This document shows, one piece after another, positions 6,757 through 15,105 of a DNA stretch of 24,572 bases. Location: assembly GCA_038527215.1 (NCBI GenBank), contig JBCBGC010000127.1, positions 1 to 24,572 on the forward strand, written 5' to 3'. A program made the position numbers and the translations under genes. Position 1 is the first letter of the stretch; every line of letters starts with the position of its first letter. Below the pieces are notes generated by a model, which was not told where the DNA came from, searched no databases, and was given only the letters and a program-made list of their open reading frames with translations. The stretch is from JAWPMV01 sp038527215 (GTDB lineage Bacteria > Bacteroidota > Bacteroidia > J057).

Positions 6757-7917
6757 CTAATCCACTTCTTCCCCTGTGGCATAGCCCAGGGCCAGGATTC
6801 TCTTGTACACATCCCAATACCTCAGGTTGAGGCCCGGATGATCCTGGTTGCTTAGAATAATGATGGTCAGTTCCCGCTTGACGTCCCTTAGGTAACAGGA
6901 ACGAAACCCGCGCCACCAGCCAAAGTGGTAGTAAATGGGGTCTTCCCCCACTTTCATCCGCCAGCCCAGTCCGTAATTGTTTCTTCGCCGGGGACTGCCT
7001 GGCGTGAATATTTCTGCAATGCTTTCTTCCGTCAATAAAGCCCGCTCCCGTAATCCTTGCTCGAACTGCCAAAGATCCCGGACGCTGGCATACATATTTT
7101 TATCCCCCCACACTCCGTCGATATAGTCATTGGGCGCTTTATAATAGCCTTTCCAACCCGCTTTGTATCCTATCGCCTCCTGCGGTATTTCAGGATCGGT
7201 TTTTCTGCTGTAGATCATGGCATCAGCCATCCCCAGCGGTTGGAACATGCGCTCCTTCATAAAGCGATCAAAGGGCAGACCCGATACCTCCTCTACCAAC
7301 TGCGCCAGGATGACATAATTGGTATTGCAGTAGTTAAAGCCTCTGCCAGGGGTGAAGAAATGTACCGGTTTATGGCGGACGTATTGCCTGAGCACGTCCT
7401 GGTTCGTCATGTCCACGCCCACCTTTTTCCAATACCAGGAAGCCACTGCCATATATCGCGCCAATCCGGAACGATGCTGTAACAGATGCCTGATGGTCAT
7501 GCCCTCATAGGGCCAACCTTTAAGGTGCAGGCTCAGTTCATCATCCAGGTTCAGTTTCCCCTCCTGCTGGAGGAGCATGACTGCTGCACCGGTAAAGATT
7601 TTAGAAACAGAAGCTAATTGAAAGGCGGAATGCAGGTGCAAGCTGTCCTTACGACGTCGATTGGCCCAGCCGAAGGCCTCTTCGTATAGTACGACCCCTT
7701 TTTGGGCCACCAAAACGGCCCCATTGAAGCGACGCTTGCGATGGAGGAAAGAAAACATTTCCTCCAGTTCATCGTGTTTAAGAATTCGTAGTTCTTCCCC
7801 CGTCAGACTACCGGCTACCTGCAGGTTGGCTACTGCCAGGCTTGATTTGTTCAAACCATCAACCAGCAAGGAAGTGAGCATGATGAGCAGGAGGAAAAAC
7901 AGACCTCTTACAACCAT
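6757..7917 (-). CDS. Exported serine hydrolase, beta-lactamase (class C / DUF-type) family
   Basis: This 386-residue penicillin-binding-protein-like serine hydrolase acts outside the cytoplasm. Residues 1-20 (MVVRGLFFLLLIMLTSLLVD) form a signal peptide or membrane anchor. The SxxK motif is Ser103-V-S-Lys106 in FQLASVSKIFTGAAVMLLQQ, the YxN motif is Tyr196-C-Asn198 in FNYCNTNY, and a third box (HFGWWRGF) near the C-terminus replaces the usual HxG/KTG. HLLQHRSGL is the common family motif between boxes one and two. The open frame can be extended to a TTG at 7959, but the ATG at 7917 begins directly with the signal peptide. True beta-lactamase activity is not implied; many relatives are peptidases or esterases. 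A bidirectional terminator isolates it from the DUF2911 gene upstream. Confidence 0.88.
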   Translation of the reverse strand: MVVRGLFFLLLIMLTSLLVDGLNKSSLAVANLQVAGSLTGEELRILKHDELEEMFSFLHRKRRFNGAVLVAQKGVVLYEEAFGWANRRRKDSLHLHSAFQLASVSKIFTGAAVMLLQQEGKLNLDDELSLHLKGWPYEGMTIRHLLQHRSGLARYMAVASWYWKKVGVDMTNQDVLRQYVRHKPVHFFTPGRGFNYCNTNYVILAQLVEEVSGLPFDRFMKERMFQPLGMADAMIYSRKTDPEIPQEAIGYKAGWKGYYKAPNDYIDGVWGDKNMYASVRDLWQFEQGLRERALLTEESIAEIFTPGSPRRRNNYGLGWRMKVGEDPIYYHFGWWRGFRSCYLRDVKRELTIIILSNQDHPGLNLRYWDVYKRILALGYATGEEVD

Positions 7918-8015
7918 AAGAACGGAACCATATAAATAGGTACATCGGCCATTATGCAATGACTATTCCAAAAGACAGACCTTTCGCTTTCGATCAATAG
8001 TTCGATTATGGAAAT

Positions 8016-8074
8016 AAAAAAACCAACCGCTACAACGGCCTGAAAGCCAGGGTAGCGGTCGGTTTATTTTTTTT
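8016..8074. terminator. Bidirectional intrinsic terminator
   Basis: The 13-bp arms AACCAACCGCTAC (8021-8033) and GTAGCGGTCGGTT (8052-8064) pair with one A-C/G-U position. On the minus strand a run of seven T follows (8022 to 8016); on the plus strand eight T follow (8067-8074). Its main job is to end the recG-SRPBCC-DUF2911 transcript, whose last stop codon is at 8084. Confidence 0.85.
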
Positions 8075-8083
8075 AGAAAGAGG

Positions 8084-8707
8084 TTACTGGCCAGCTTCCA
8101 GGGTAAACGGGACTCTCACTTTTTCCCAGGCAAGCACCACCGTATTGCCATCTCTCACGGAGAAATCCATGCCTTCGGCATGCTCCTCTACCGTTTCGGG
8201 TACTACTTTCACCCGGATCACATCTTTGGATTCATCATAATCATAGGCACCCCATTGCTCGGCAACGGAGTTAAAAATGAGGGTCCAGTCAGCTTCTCCG
8301 GGGATGGTGAACAAACCATAAGTTCCGGCAGGCAGGTTTTGGCCACTGATGCTCACGGCTTCAGAAACGGTAATTCGGGTAGCCTCATTGGCACCGGTTC
8401 TCCATACCTTGTCATGTGGAACAAGATTTCCCCAGATAATACGGCCGTTTGCCTGTGGGCTACCATAATTGATAGAAAGACTGTTGGTACCCATGGTAGC
8501 AGTCAATTCTTTCCGTGGGCTGGGTATAGTATCATTCAGAACGTTAAGCTGAAATCCCTCAGCTGAACTGCTCGTAGCTTCGGCAGGGGCTTCCGCCGTT
8601 TCTTCCTGAGCAGTCGCCTCTCCAGTAGCCTGAGAGGTGGTGGCTTCTCCACAGGCCCAGTTCATCCAGGCAGTGGCTACCATCAAAATCATGATCAGTC
8701 GATTCAT
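8084..8707 (-). CDS. DUF2911 domain protein, probable lipoprotein
   Basis: This 207-residue exported protein starts with MNRLIMILMVATAWMNWACG; Cys19 after a hydrophobic stretch suggests lipidation, although NWA-C is a poor lipobox. A linker of about 35 residues rich in Ala, Glu and Thr follows. The DUF2911 domain then runs to the end: SPRKEL, INYGSPQANGRIIWGNLVP, KVWRTGANEATRITVS, LPAGTYGLFTIPGE, WTLIFN, WGAYDYDESKDVIRVKV. The function of the domain is not established. A TTG at 8722 could add five residues; the ATG at 8707 is preferred. It is the last gene of the recG run, 74 bp after the SRPBCC gene, and is closed by the terminator at 8016-8074. Confidence 0.9.
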   Translation of the reverse strand: MNRLIMILMVATAWMNWACGEATTSQATGEATAQEETAEAPAEATSSSAEGFQLNVLNDTIPSPRKELTATMGTNSLSINYGSPQANGRIIWGNLVPHDKVWRTGANEATRITVSEAVSISGQNLPAGTYGLFTIPGEADWTLIFNSVAEQWGAYDYDESKDVIRVKVVPETVEEHAEGMDFSVRDGNTVVLAWEKVRVPFTLEAGQ

Positions 8708-8781
8708 AGGATTATATTTCAATTTGTCATAAAGCTACAGAAGAGGAGCAGGCTTTCAAATTCTGGCACCGGGCAGAATGG

Positions 8782-9252
8782 CTATTCTGCTTTGACAGCT
8801 GCCTGCTTTTTCTCTACATAAGGTTTCAGGCCTTCTGCCCAAAGTAAGCGCCAGCCTTCCAGGGTATTATCCCGCCCTTCTTCGGATATAGGGCCGATGA
8901 TAGAATCAGAAAAATGGAAGAAGGTCTTTTTCGCGCCTTTGTTTTCCAGCCTGATATGTAGAAAAGAAACCGCAGGGCCTCCAAAACTGGCACTCAAATG
9001 CCCCTTTAGTTCCAGGTAGTGGGGAGGATCAAGGCCGATGACGTTGGCCCAAACCAGGCCGCCCCCATTTCCAAAATCCTCATACATCATCCCGCCCAAT
9101 CTGGGTTCCAGGATGAATTTTTGGGTTTTTTCAGAGGTGTAAAAATCGGTGCGCCACCATTTGCTGATTTCTTTGGTCAGGCAATCCCAAACCAATTCCA
9201 GCGGGGCCTCAATTTCGACAAGCAAGGTGGATGTGTGGGTTCTGGCGTCCAT
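8782..9252 (-). CDS. SRPBCC / AHSA1-like domain protein
   Basis: This is a 156-residue soluble protein of the START/Bet v1-like helix-grip fold, a hydrophobic ligand-binding fold. The features visible are an N-terminal strand with LLVEIEAPLELVWDCLTKEI, a W-W pair in SKWWRTDF, LEPRLGGMMYEDFGNGGG and VIGLDPPHYLELKG, and a C-terminal amphipathic helix (TLEGWRLLWAEGLKPYVEKK). The order matches activator-of-Hsp90-ATPase homologue 1-like (polyketide cyclase-type) proteins. The ligand is unknown. A TTG at 9276 could extend it, but the ATG at 9252 fits the domain start. It lies 38 bp after recG and is likely in the same transcript. Confidence 0.87.
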   Translation of the reverse strand: MDARTHTSTLLVEIEAPLELVWDCLTKEISKWWRTDFYTSEKTQKFILEPRLGGMMYEDFGNGGGLVWANVIGLDPPHYLELKGHLSASFGGPAVSFLHIRLENKGAKKTFFHFSDSIIGPISEEGRDNTLEGWRLLWAEGLKPYVEKKQAAVKAE

Positions 9253-9290
9253 GTAGTCGAAAAATATTGTGTGCAAATATAGTAATTGGA

Positions 9291-11408
9291 TTAGGCTACC
9301 GTGCCTAATTTCCCATTTTTTCTCGCATATTGTACATAAAAGCGGCGAATTGCTGCTTGTTCAGGGGCTGAAAGGTCTGGGTCTTTCTCTGCCAGATCAA
9401 AAGCAGCGTCCCGGGCGCGCTTCAAAATCTCCTGATCGTCGACGAGATTTGCCACCCGAAATTCCGGTAATCCGCTTTGACGAGTCCCCAAAAAATCTCC
9501 CGGTCCTCGCAATTTCAGGTCGATCTCTGATAGGTTGAATCCATCAGTAGATTCTTTCATGGCTTTGAGGCGGATCTTGCCTTCTTCCGACAATTTTTTT
9601 CCCGCCATCAGCACACAATAAGATTTTCCTCCCCCTCTGCCTACGCGCCCTCTCAGCTGATGTAGCTGCGACAAGCCAAATCTTTCGGCATTCTCTATCA
9701 GCATGATGGTGGCATTGGGTACATCCACGCCCACCTCAATGACCGTAGTGGAAACCAGGATTTGCGTTTCATTTTTGACAAAACGTTGCATCTCTATCTC
9801 CTTGTCATCGGGCTTCATTTTTCCATGCACAATCCCCACACGAAACGGCTGGAAATGTCGCTCCAGCAATTCAAAGCCCTTGACCGCGGCCAGATAATCC
9901 AGCTTTTCCGACTCTTCCACCAGCGGATAAACCACATAGGCCTGCCGCCCCGCCTCGATTTCCCGCCGGATAAAGCCAAAGACTTCTAATCGCTTGGATT
10001 CCCTATGCACCATGGTTTGGATGGGTTGTCTGCCCGGAGGCAGTTCGTCTATGACCGAAACATCCACATCGCCATACAAAGTCATCGCGAGGGTCCGGGG
10101 AATTGGGGTGGCCGTCATGACCATATTATGTGGGAAGGGATTGGCTTTGGACCAAAGGCGGGCCCGCTGTTTCACCCCGAATTTGTGTTGCTCATCCACG
10201 ATGACCAGGCCGAGTTTTTCAAACTGTACCGTATCTTCAATCAGGGCATGGGTCCCGATGGCAATATCGGTTTCTCCCGAAGCAATGCTTTCCAACACCT
10301 GGGTGCGCTCTTTTTTCTTTTGGCCTCCTACCAGCAGCGTAGTGGTCATGCCCACTTTTTCCGCCATGCGGGTGAGCTTTTTGTAATGTTGGGTGGCCAA
10401 AATCGCCGTAGGAGCCATCAGGGCACATTGGTAGCCATTGTCTTTGGCCATGAGCATGGACATAAAGGCCACCATGGTTTTTCCACTGCCCACATCCCCC
10501 TGAATGAGTCGGTTCATTTGCACGGGCTGAGCCAGGTCCTTCCGAATCTCTTTTAAGACACGCTTTTGGGCTCCCGTGAGCTCAAATGGCATATGCTCCT
10601 CGAAGAATTGATGAAAATGTTCTCCGATTTGGCCAAAAGGAGGCGCCTGGTTTTGTACCCTGGCATGCATTCTTCTCAAGGCCAGCATCAATTCGAAGAA
10701 AAAGAACTCTTCAAACTTGAGGCGATCTTTGGCCTGTCGTAGCTGACCAAAGTTCTGGGGAAAGTGAATGGCTTGTAAGGCCAAAGCCCTGCTGACCAGC
10801 CCTTGTTCCTGCATGAGTTGAGGATTCAGGGTCTCAGCAATCATGTTGCGGGCTTCTTGCAGGAGTTGGGCCATCAGGGTGCGAAAGCCTCTGGAATCCA
10901 GGCCCAGGCGGCTGAGTTTTTCGTTGGAGGCATAAAAGGGCACAATCTGCCCGGTGTGGCGGGTTTCGCTGTTCTGACTCAGGCGATCAATCTCCGGATG
11001 GGTCATTTGTAAGCTGCCTCCGTAGCGATTCACCTTACCAAAAATCGCTAACTCCTCCCCTACCTTCAGGCTCTGCTGTATCCACTTGATGCCCTGGAAC
11101 CAGGTCAATTCAAGGAAGCCGCTGCCATCGGTAAAAGTCCCGGCTAAGCGGTTTTTCCCTCTTTTGGTTTTCACCAGTTCCAGACGGGTTAGTTTTCCGA
11201 CCAGGCTCACGGAGGGTTCTGACCCGTCCAATTCAGTAATTTTTGCTACCCGGGAGCGATCTACATATTTGCGGGGGTAATAATGCAACAGGTCCTCATA
11301 GGTCTTGATTCGGCAAGCCTCCCAGAGTGCCTCCGCACGTTTGGGACCGACCTTTTTCAGGTACATGATGTCTTTTTGCCAAATGCTATGGGTAGAAGCT
11401 GCTTGCAT
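9291..11408 (-). CDS. recG: ATP-dependent DNA helicase RecG
   Basis: RecG is a monomeric double-stranded DNA translocase that regresses stalled replication forks and processes branched DNA. The N-terminal part has YLKKVGPKRAEALW (helix-hairpin-helix-like) and a wedge/OB domain (about 65-145). The helicase core has Walker A GDVGSGKT (304-311), the DEQH box (405-408) followed by KFGV, TATPIPRT (432-439), and motif VI QLRGRVGRG (584-592) after ERFGLSQLH. At 705 residues it has normal length. The frame continues to a TTG at 11435; the ATG at 11408 is chosen, and an ATG 14 codons further in, just before YLKKVGPKRA, is also possible. It heads a run with the SRPBCC and DUF2911 genes and is divergent from the amidase gene. 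Identification is secure. Confidence 0.97.
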   Translation of the reverse strand: MQAASTHSIWQKDIMYLKKVGPKRAEALWEACRIKTYEDLLHYYPRKYVDRSRVAKITELDGSEPSVSLVGKLTRLELVKTKRGKNRLAGTFTDGSGFLELTWFQGIKWIQQSLKVGEELAIFGKVNRYGGSLQMTHPEIDRLSQNSETRHTGQIVPFYASNEKLSRLGLDSRGFRTLMAQLLQEARNMIAETLNPQLMQEQGLVSRALALQAIHFPQNFGQLRQAKDRLKFEEFFFFELMLALRRMHARVQNQAPPFGQIGEHFHQFFEEHMPFELTGAQKRVLKEIRKDLAQPVQMNRLIQGDVGSGKTMVAFMSMLMAKDNGYQCALMAPTAILATQHYKKLTRMAEKVGMTTTLLVGGQKKKERTQVLESIASGETDIAIGTHALIEDTVQFEKLGLVIVDEQHKFGVKQRARLWSKANPFPHNMVMTATPIPRTLAMTLYGDVDVSVIDELPPGRQPIQTMVHRESKRLEVFGFIRREIEAGRQAYVVYPLVEESEKLDYLAAVKGFELLERHFQPFRVGIVHGKMKPDDKEIEMQRFVKNETQILVSTTVIEVGVDVPNATIMLIENAERFGLSQLHQLRGRVGRGGGKSYCVLMAGKKLSEEGKIRLKAMKESTDGFNLSEIDLKLRGPGDFLGTRQSGLPEFRVANLVDDQEILKRARDAAFDLAEKDPDLSAPEQAAIRRFYVQYARKNGKLGTVA

Positions 11409-11551
11409 AGATCTGCGGCATCGCTGGGGGGCCAATGGGGCCGAAGTAGCTGCTGTAAATTACCATTTTTTGCTAACTTTCTTGTCATTATCCCCCTATT
11501 CCAGGGCCTTTTTCGCTATTTTTTGATCAAAACCCTAATAAAAACATCAAG

Positions 11552-13207
11552 ATGCGTGCCTTTTTTCTTTCCTGTCTCCTGCTGGTCAGTGGCTTATATC
11601 TTTTCGGACAATCAGCATCCCCTGCTCAAACCAAGGCAGCAGCCTCCCTGATCGGGTTGGAATTTGATTCTTTAGAGCGAGCGTATATGCAAGCCAATCT
11701 GAGTAGACAGAGAGGCGCTTATGAAAGTCTAAGAGAACAGCGGTTAGAAAATAGCATCATGCCTGCGGTGATGTTTAATCCCGTTCTGCCAGGCACGCGC
11801 ATGCCCGCTCTGGCTAAGGAAAAACCCATTGATTGGAACCTACCGAAAAAGGTAAAACGCCCCAAGCAGGACGGGGATTTAGCTTTCCTTTCCGTGCCGG
11901 AATTGGCCAGTTTGATCAAGCGCAAGAAAATCACCTCGGTGGAACTCACCCAGGTTTACCTGAATCGGATCAAACGGTTTGCGGATTCTTTACATTGTGT
12001 CGTTACCCTGACCGAGGAGGTAGCACTAGCGCAAGCCCGTAAAGCAGATGCAGCCTTGGCAGCCGGGACGTATCTAGGTCCCCTGCATGGGATTCCCTAT
12101 GGGGTAAAAGATTTGTTGGCCGTGCCTGGTTATCCCACTACCTGGGGGGCAGCTCCGTTCAAGGACCAAACCTTTTCTGAGCAAGCCACCGTGGTTAGCA
12201 GACTGGAGGAAGCAGGGGCGGTGCTGCTCGGCAAGCTCAGTATGGGGGCTCTGGCCATGGGCGATGTGTGGTTCAAGGATCGCACCCGCAATCCCTGGAA
12301 TCTGGACCAGGGTTCCAGTGGTTCTAGTGCGGGTTCTGCTTCGGCCACCGCAGCAGGCCTGGTAGGGTTCTCCATCGGAACAGAAACCTGGGGCTCCATC
12401 GTTTCCCCTTCCACCCGCTGTGGCGTAACCGGGCTGCGTCCTTCTTATGGTCGGGTTAGCCGGACGGGGGCAATGGCCTTGAGTTGGAGCATGGACAAAA
12501 TCGGCCCCATTTGCCGGAGTGCTGCTGGCGCTGCCATGGTATTCGATGCCATTCGAGGCCCGGACGGAAAAGATATGAGCCTGTATCCAGTGGCTTTTAA
12601 TTACGCGCCTGACCAACCACTGACGCAACTGAAGGTTGGTTATGTTGAAGCCTTATTTACCGGACCCAGGGCCCGTCGAACCAGTCGCCTCAATGATAGC
12701 CTGAGCCTGGCGGCCATACGGGCTATGGGGGTGGAATTGGTCCCCATAAAACTCCCAGAAGAGCTACCGGTTCAAGCCTTGAGCATCATTCTTACGGCTG
12801 AGGCCGGCGCGGCTTTCGACGAGCTGACCCGTTCTAACCGGGATAGCCTCCTGGTCCGTCAGGACATGGGGGCCTGGCCCAATACCTTTCGTAGCAGTCG
12901 CCTCATCCCTGCCGTGGAATACATCAATGCCAATCGCCTCAGGACCTTATTGATGATGCAAATGCAGGCGGTTATGCAGGAAGTCGATGTGCTGGTCACC
13001 CCTTCCTATGGCGGCAATCAATTGCTCATGACCAACCTGACAGGTCATCCTGCGGTGGTCGTTCCTAACGGTTTTACGGAGAGAGGTACCCCTACCAGCA
13101 TTACCTTCCTGGGAAATCTGTTTGATGAGGCCAGTATTCTGCGATTCGCGGAGGCCTTTCAGGCTGCTACCCCGCATGAGGAGAAGCACCCGGATTGGCT
13201 GCGGTAG
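11552..13207 (+). CDS. Exported amidase (amidase signature family)
   Basis: This 551-residue enzyme of the Ser-cisSer-Lys amidase family hydrolyses carboxamides. A signal peptide (about 1-20, ending LYLFGQ) sends it out of the cytoplasm, so it is not the GatA subunit. After a 100-residue N-terminal helical region the amidase domain begins with ELASLIKRKKITSVELTQVY. Lys186 is in GIPYGVKDL, cis-Ser258 is in the Ser/Gly box (253-264), and the nucleophile Ser282 is in GTETWGSI. The 24-residue Ser-Ser spacing matches the family. TET instead of TDT before GSI recalls peptide-amidase-type members. The substrate is unknown. The last codon runs directly into the GTAG head of a repeat, which supplies the TAG stop (13205-13207), so the C-terminus may have been trimmed by the insertion. 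Confidence 0.92.
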   Translation: MRAFFLSCLLLVSGLYLFGQSASPAQTKAAASLIGLEFDSLERAYMQANLSRQRGAYESLREQRLENSIMPAVMFNPVLPGTRMPALAKEKPIDWNLPKKVKRPKQDGDLAFLSVPELASLIKRKKITSVELTQVYLNRIKRFADSLHCVVTLTEEVALAQARKADAALAAGTYLGPLHGIPYGVKDLLAVPGYPTTWGAAPFKDQTFSEQATVVSRLEEAGAVLLGKLSMGALAMGDVWFKDRTRNPWNLDQGSSGSSAGSASATAAGLVGFSIGTETWGSIVSPSTRCGVTGLRPSYGRVSRTGAMALSWSMDKIGPICRSAAGAAMVFDAIRGPDGKDMSLYPVAFNYAPDQPLTQLKVGYVEALFTGPRARRTSRLNDSLSLAAIRAMGVELVPIKLPEELPVQALSIILTAEAGAAFDELTRSNRDSLLVRQDMGAWPNTFRSSRLIPAVEYINANRLRTLLMMQMQAVMQEVDVLVTPSYGGNQLLMTNLTGHPAVVVPNGFTERGTPTSITFLGNLFDEASILRFAEAFQAATPHEEKHPDWLR

Positions 13208-13279
13208 GGGCAGATGGCATGGGGATGGGCGTATGGCCGGATCATTTTTCTAGGGGCGATTGCCCGCATCATGGTTTTT

Positions 13280-13302
13280 GTAGGGGCAGATTGCATCTGC
13301 CC
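13280..13302 (+). repeat. REP-like unit, plus orientation
   Basis: The GTAG head (13280-13283) is followed by perfect 8-bp arms GGGCAGAT (13284-13291) and ATCTGCCC (13295-13302) around TGC. Confidence 0.75.
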
Positions 13303-13368
13303 GAAAAGGCGGATGGGGCATCCAATCCTCCAGATGGCATCGCATTGGGCGTACGCCCGCTTCCTCAC

Positions 13369-13438
13369 CCGCAGCTGCAAGCTGCGGCTACGAAAATCGT
13401 TTGGCTTCCGCAGCTGCAAGCTGCGGCTACGAAAATCG
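13369..13438 (-). repeat. Two tandem REP-like units, minus orientation
   Basis: A 31-bp sequence is repeated exactly at 13369-13399 and 13408-13438 (period 39). Each copy has arms CCGCAGC and GCTGCGG around TGCAA, followed by CTAC (GTAG on the minus strand) and then GAAAATCG. Compared with the plus unit, the two outer stem pairs after GTAG are CC/GG instead of GG/CC: the stem is kept while the bases differ. Confidence 0.8.
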
Positions 13439-13441
13439 ATT

Positions 13442-14872
13442 TTAATATAGCCGGCGTAACCATTTTTTCAAACCGGGACCGATCTTGGCAATGACGTGGT
13501 CCAGGAATGCGGCTTTGGCGTCGTTGGTGGCGGAGGGATAGGGATGAATGGTCCCCATGATGCCCAGGAAACTCATGCCTCGGCTTTGGGCCATGATAAA
13601 TTCCTGCACCATTTCTCCGGCCCGGGGCGCCACGATGGTGCCGCCCAGAATCTTTTCTCCGAGCAAGGGCAATCGTCCCTTTTTGAGATAGACCACCATT
13701 TTGTGATCGGTATAATTATTCACCGCAGCCCGGTGGCCATGGGTAAAGGCATGCGTCAGGGTGAAATAGGGAATCCCTTTTTTGTCCAGCTCATGTGGCT
13801 TATGCCCAAAGGTGGCAATCTCCGGGTCCGTAAAGGTCACGGATGGAATCGGATTTCGTCCAACCTTGCTTTTAAAGGGTAGGAAGAAGTTGGACAAAAT
13901 GATGGAGGCGTGCTCAGCAGCCAAATGGCTGAACTGGCCCTTTCCGGCAGCATCTCCGGCAGCAAAGATGTGGGGCACGCTGGTCTGCAGGCGGTCATTG
14001 ACGATGAGTTGGCCGCTTTCATCCGTTTGCACGCCTGCCGCTTCCAGGCCCATCTCGGAGAAATCAGCTACCTGGCCGATCGCCACCAGCACAGCATCAA
14101 AGTGCAGGATTTGACTGCTTTGACCCTGAGGTTGAATTTCCACCTGATGAGGAGACAAAAACCTACGAATCTCCGTCTGGTGGAAGAAAGTAACCCCTTC
14201 TTTTTCCATTTGCTTAGCTACTACTTCTGCCATTTCCAGCGGCTCACGGGTCAGGATTCGAGCCCCACGGTTGACGATGCTTACCTTTGATCCCAGGCGC
14301 TGAAAAGCCTGCCCCAGCTCACAAGCTATCGGTCCCGTTCCCACCACCAGCAAGTGATCAGGCACCCGGTCGAGGGAAAAGATGGTTTCGTTGGAGTGGA
14401 GTTGCTGGACCTGCTCCAGCCCTGGAACGGCTAAGGCGCGTGGGCGGGAACCCGTCGTAATGGCAATTTTTTTACCCGAAAAAACCTGATCTCCTACGGC
14501 GACCTCATGGAGTCCCACAAAACGCGCCCGGCCCAGAACCACTTCGATGCCTTGCTCTTGAAGGTAGGCGGCATTTTCGTGGGTTCTCAGGATATCCTGA
14601 CTCGCCTGGATATGAGCTTTCACCTGTGCGAAATCTACTTTTCCGCTAAGGTCTAATCCATACTGTTGGGCCTGTCGGGCTTGATGGATTTGATGGCTTA
14701 CATGAATCAGCGCCTTACTGGGAATACATCCATAGTTCAGGCAATCTCCCCCGATGTTCTGATCTGACAGATCAATGCCCAACACCTTGAAGCCCGCTTT
14801 GGCCATGGACATGGAAAGGGTTAAGCCCGCGGACCCCAGCCCAATTACGATCAGATCAAAGGATTTTTTCAT
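13442..14872 (-). CDS. FAD/NAD(P)-dependent disulfide oxidoreductase (Lpd/MerA-like)
   Basis: This is a 476-residue class I pyridine nucleotide-disulfide oxidoreductase. The FAD site GLGSAG is at 11-16, and the redox disulfide is Cys44/Cys49 in GGDCLNYGCIPSKAL. The NAD(P) site is VVGTGPIACELGQAF, and a second FAD motif is FAAGDAAGKGQFSHLA. The dimerisation domain runs to the end. In place of the catalytic HxHPTxxE of lipoamide dehydrogenase there is IHPYPSATND: the active-site His is Tyr and the Glu is Asn. It is therefore probably not an E3 subunit but one of the uncharacterised MerA-like reductases; the mercury-specific C-terminal Cys pair is also missing. The frame continues to an ATG at 15046, but those 58 residues lack family similarity and the ATG at 14872 (MKKSFDLIVIG) is the natural start. 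Confidence 0.9.
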   Translation of the reverse strand: MKKSFDLIVIGLGSAGLTLSMSMAKAGFKVLGIDLSDQNIGGDCLNYGCIPSKALIHVSHQIHQARQAQQYGLDLSGKVDFAQVKAHIQASQDILRTHENAAYLQEQGIEVVLGRARFVGLHEVAVGDQVFSGKKIAITTGSRPRALAVPGLEQVQQLHSNETIFSLDRVPDHLLVVGTGPIACELGQAFQRLGSKVSIVNRGARILTREPLEMAEVVAKQMEKEGVTFFHQTEIRRFLSPHQVEIQPQGQSSQILHFDAVLVAIGQVADFSEMGLEAAGVQTDESGQLIVNDRLQTSVPHIFAAGDAAGKGQFSHLAAEHASIILSNFFLPFKSKVGRNPIPSVTFTDPEIATFGHKPHELDKKGIPYFTLTHAFTHGHRAAVNNYTDHKMVVYLKKGRLPLLGEKILGGTIVAPRAGEMVQEFIMAQSRGMSFLGIMGTIHPYPSATNDAKAAFLDHVIAKIGPGLKKWLRRLY

Positions 14873-15105
14873 GGGAAAATTTTTACAAGCATAGTGGATA
14901 GCATCCAATGCCCCTGTCCGCTTGACGTCAGGGGTGGATTTTTTACCGAAAAATACCTTTAGCTGGTCGGATTCTTTTCCAAAATGGTCGCACACAAAAA
15001 GCCGTATGTCGAGGAATGGGCCTTTGCGTCTGATAAAGGTAGCCATTATGAGGCTGAGAGGCTATCTTTAGGGCTGAGATCTAATCATATCCCTAACACT
15101 ACACT

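Larger units (their letters stand above)
13204..13438. repeat. Cluster of GTAG-headed REP-like palindromes (BIME-like)
   Basis: This fills the convergent gap between the amidase and oxidoreductase genes. GTAG or CTAG followed by GGGC heads occur on the plus strand at 13204, 13250 and 13280, and GTAG heads on the minus strand at 13391 and 13430. A degenerate unit, CAGATGGCAT then about 5 nt then TGGGCGTA, occurs at 13211 and again 120 bp later at 13331; the second contains the perfect palindrome GGGCGTACGCCC (13347-13358). No REP transposase (RAYT) gene is in the window. Confidence 0.75.

Noticed and set aside
10005..10556. Plus-strand open frame of 183 codons inside recG
   Set aside because: It lies opposite the conserved helicase motifs of recG and has no family features.
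12074..12628. Minus-strand open frame of 184 codons inside the amidase gene
   Set aside because: It lies opposite the amidase signature and is Pro/Arg/Gly-rich, a typical shadow.
13369..13438. Possible minimal CRISPR array (identical 31-bp repeats)
   Set aside because: There are only two copies with 8 bp between them, the repeat is itself a GTAG-headed hairpin, and no cas genes are present. The REP interpretation fits better.
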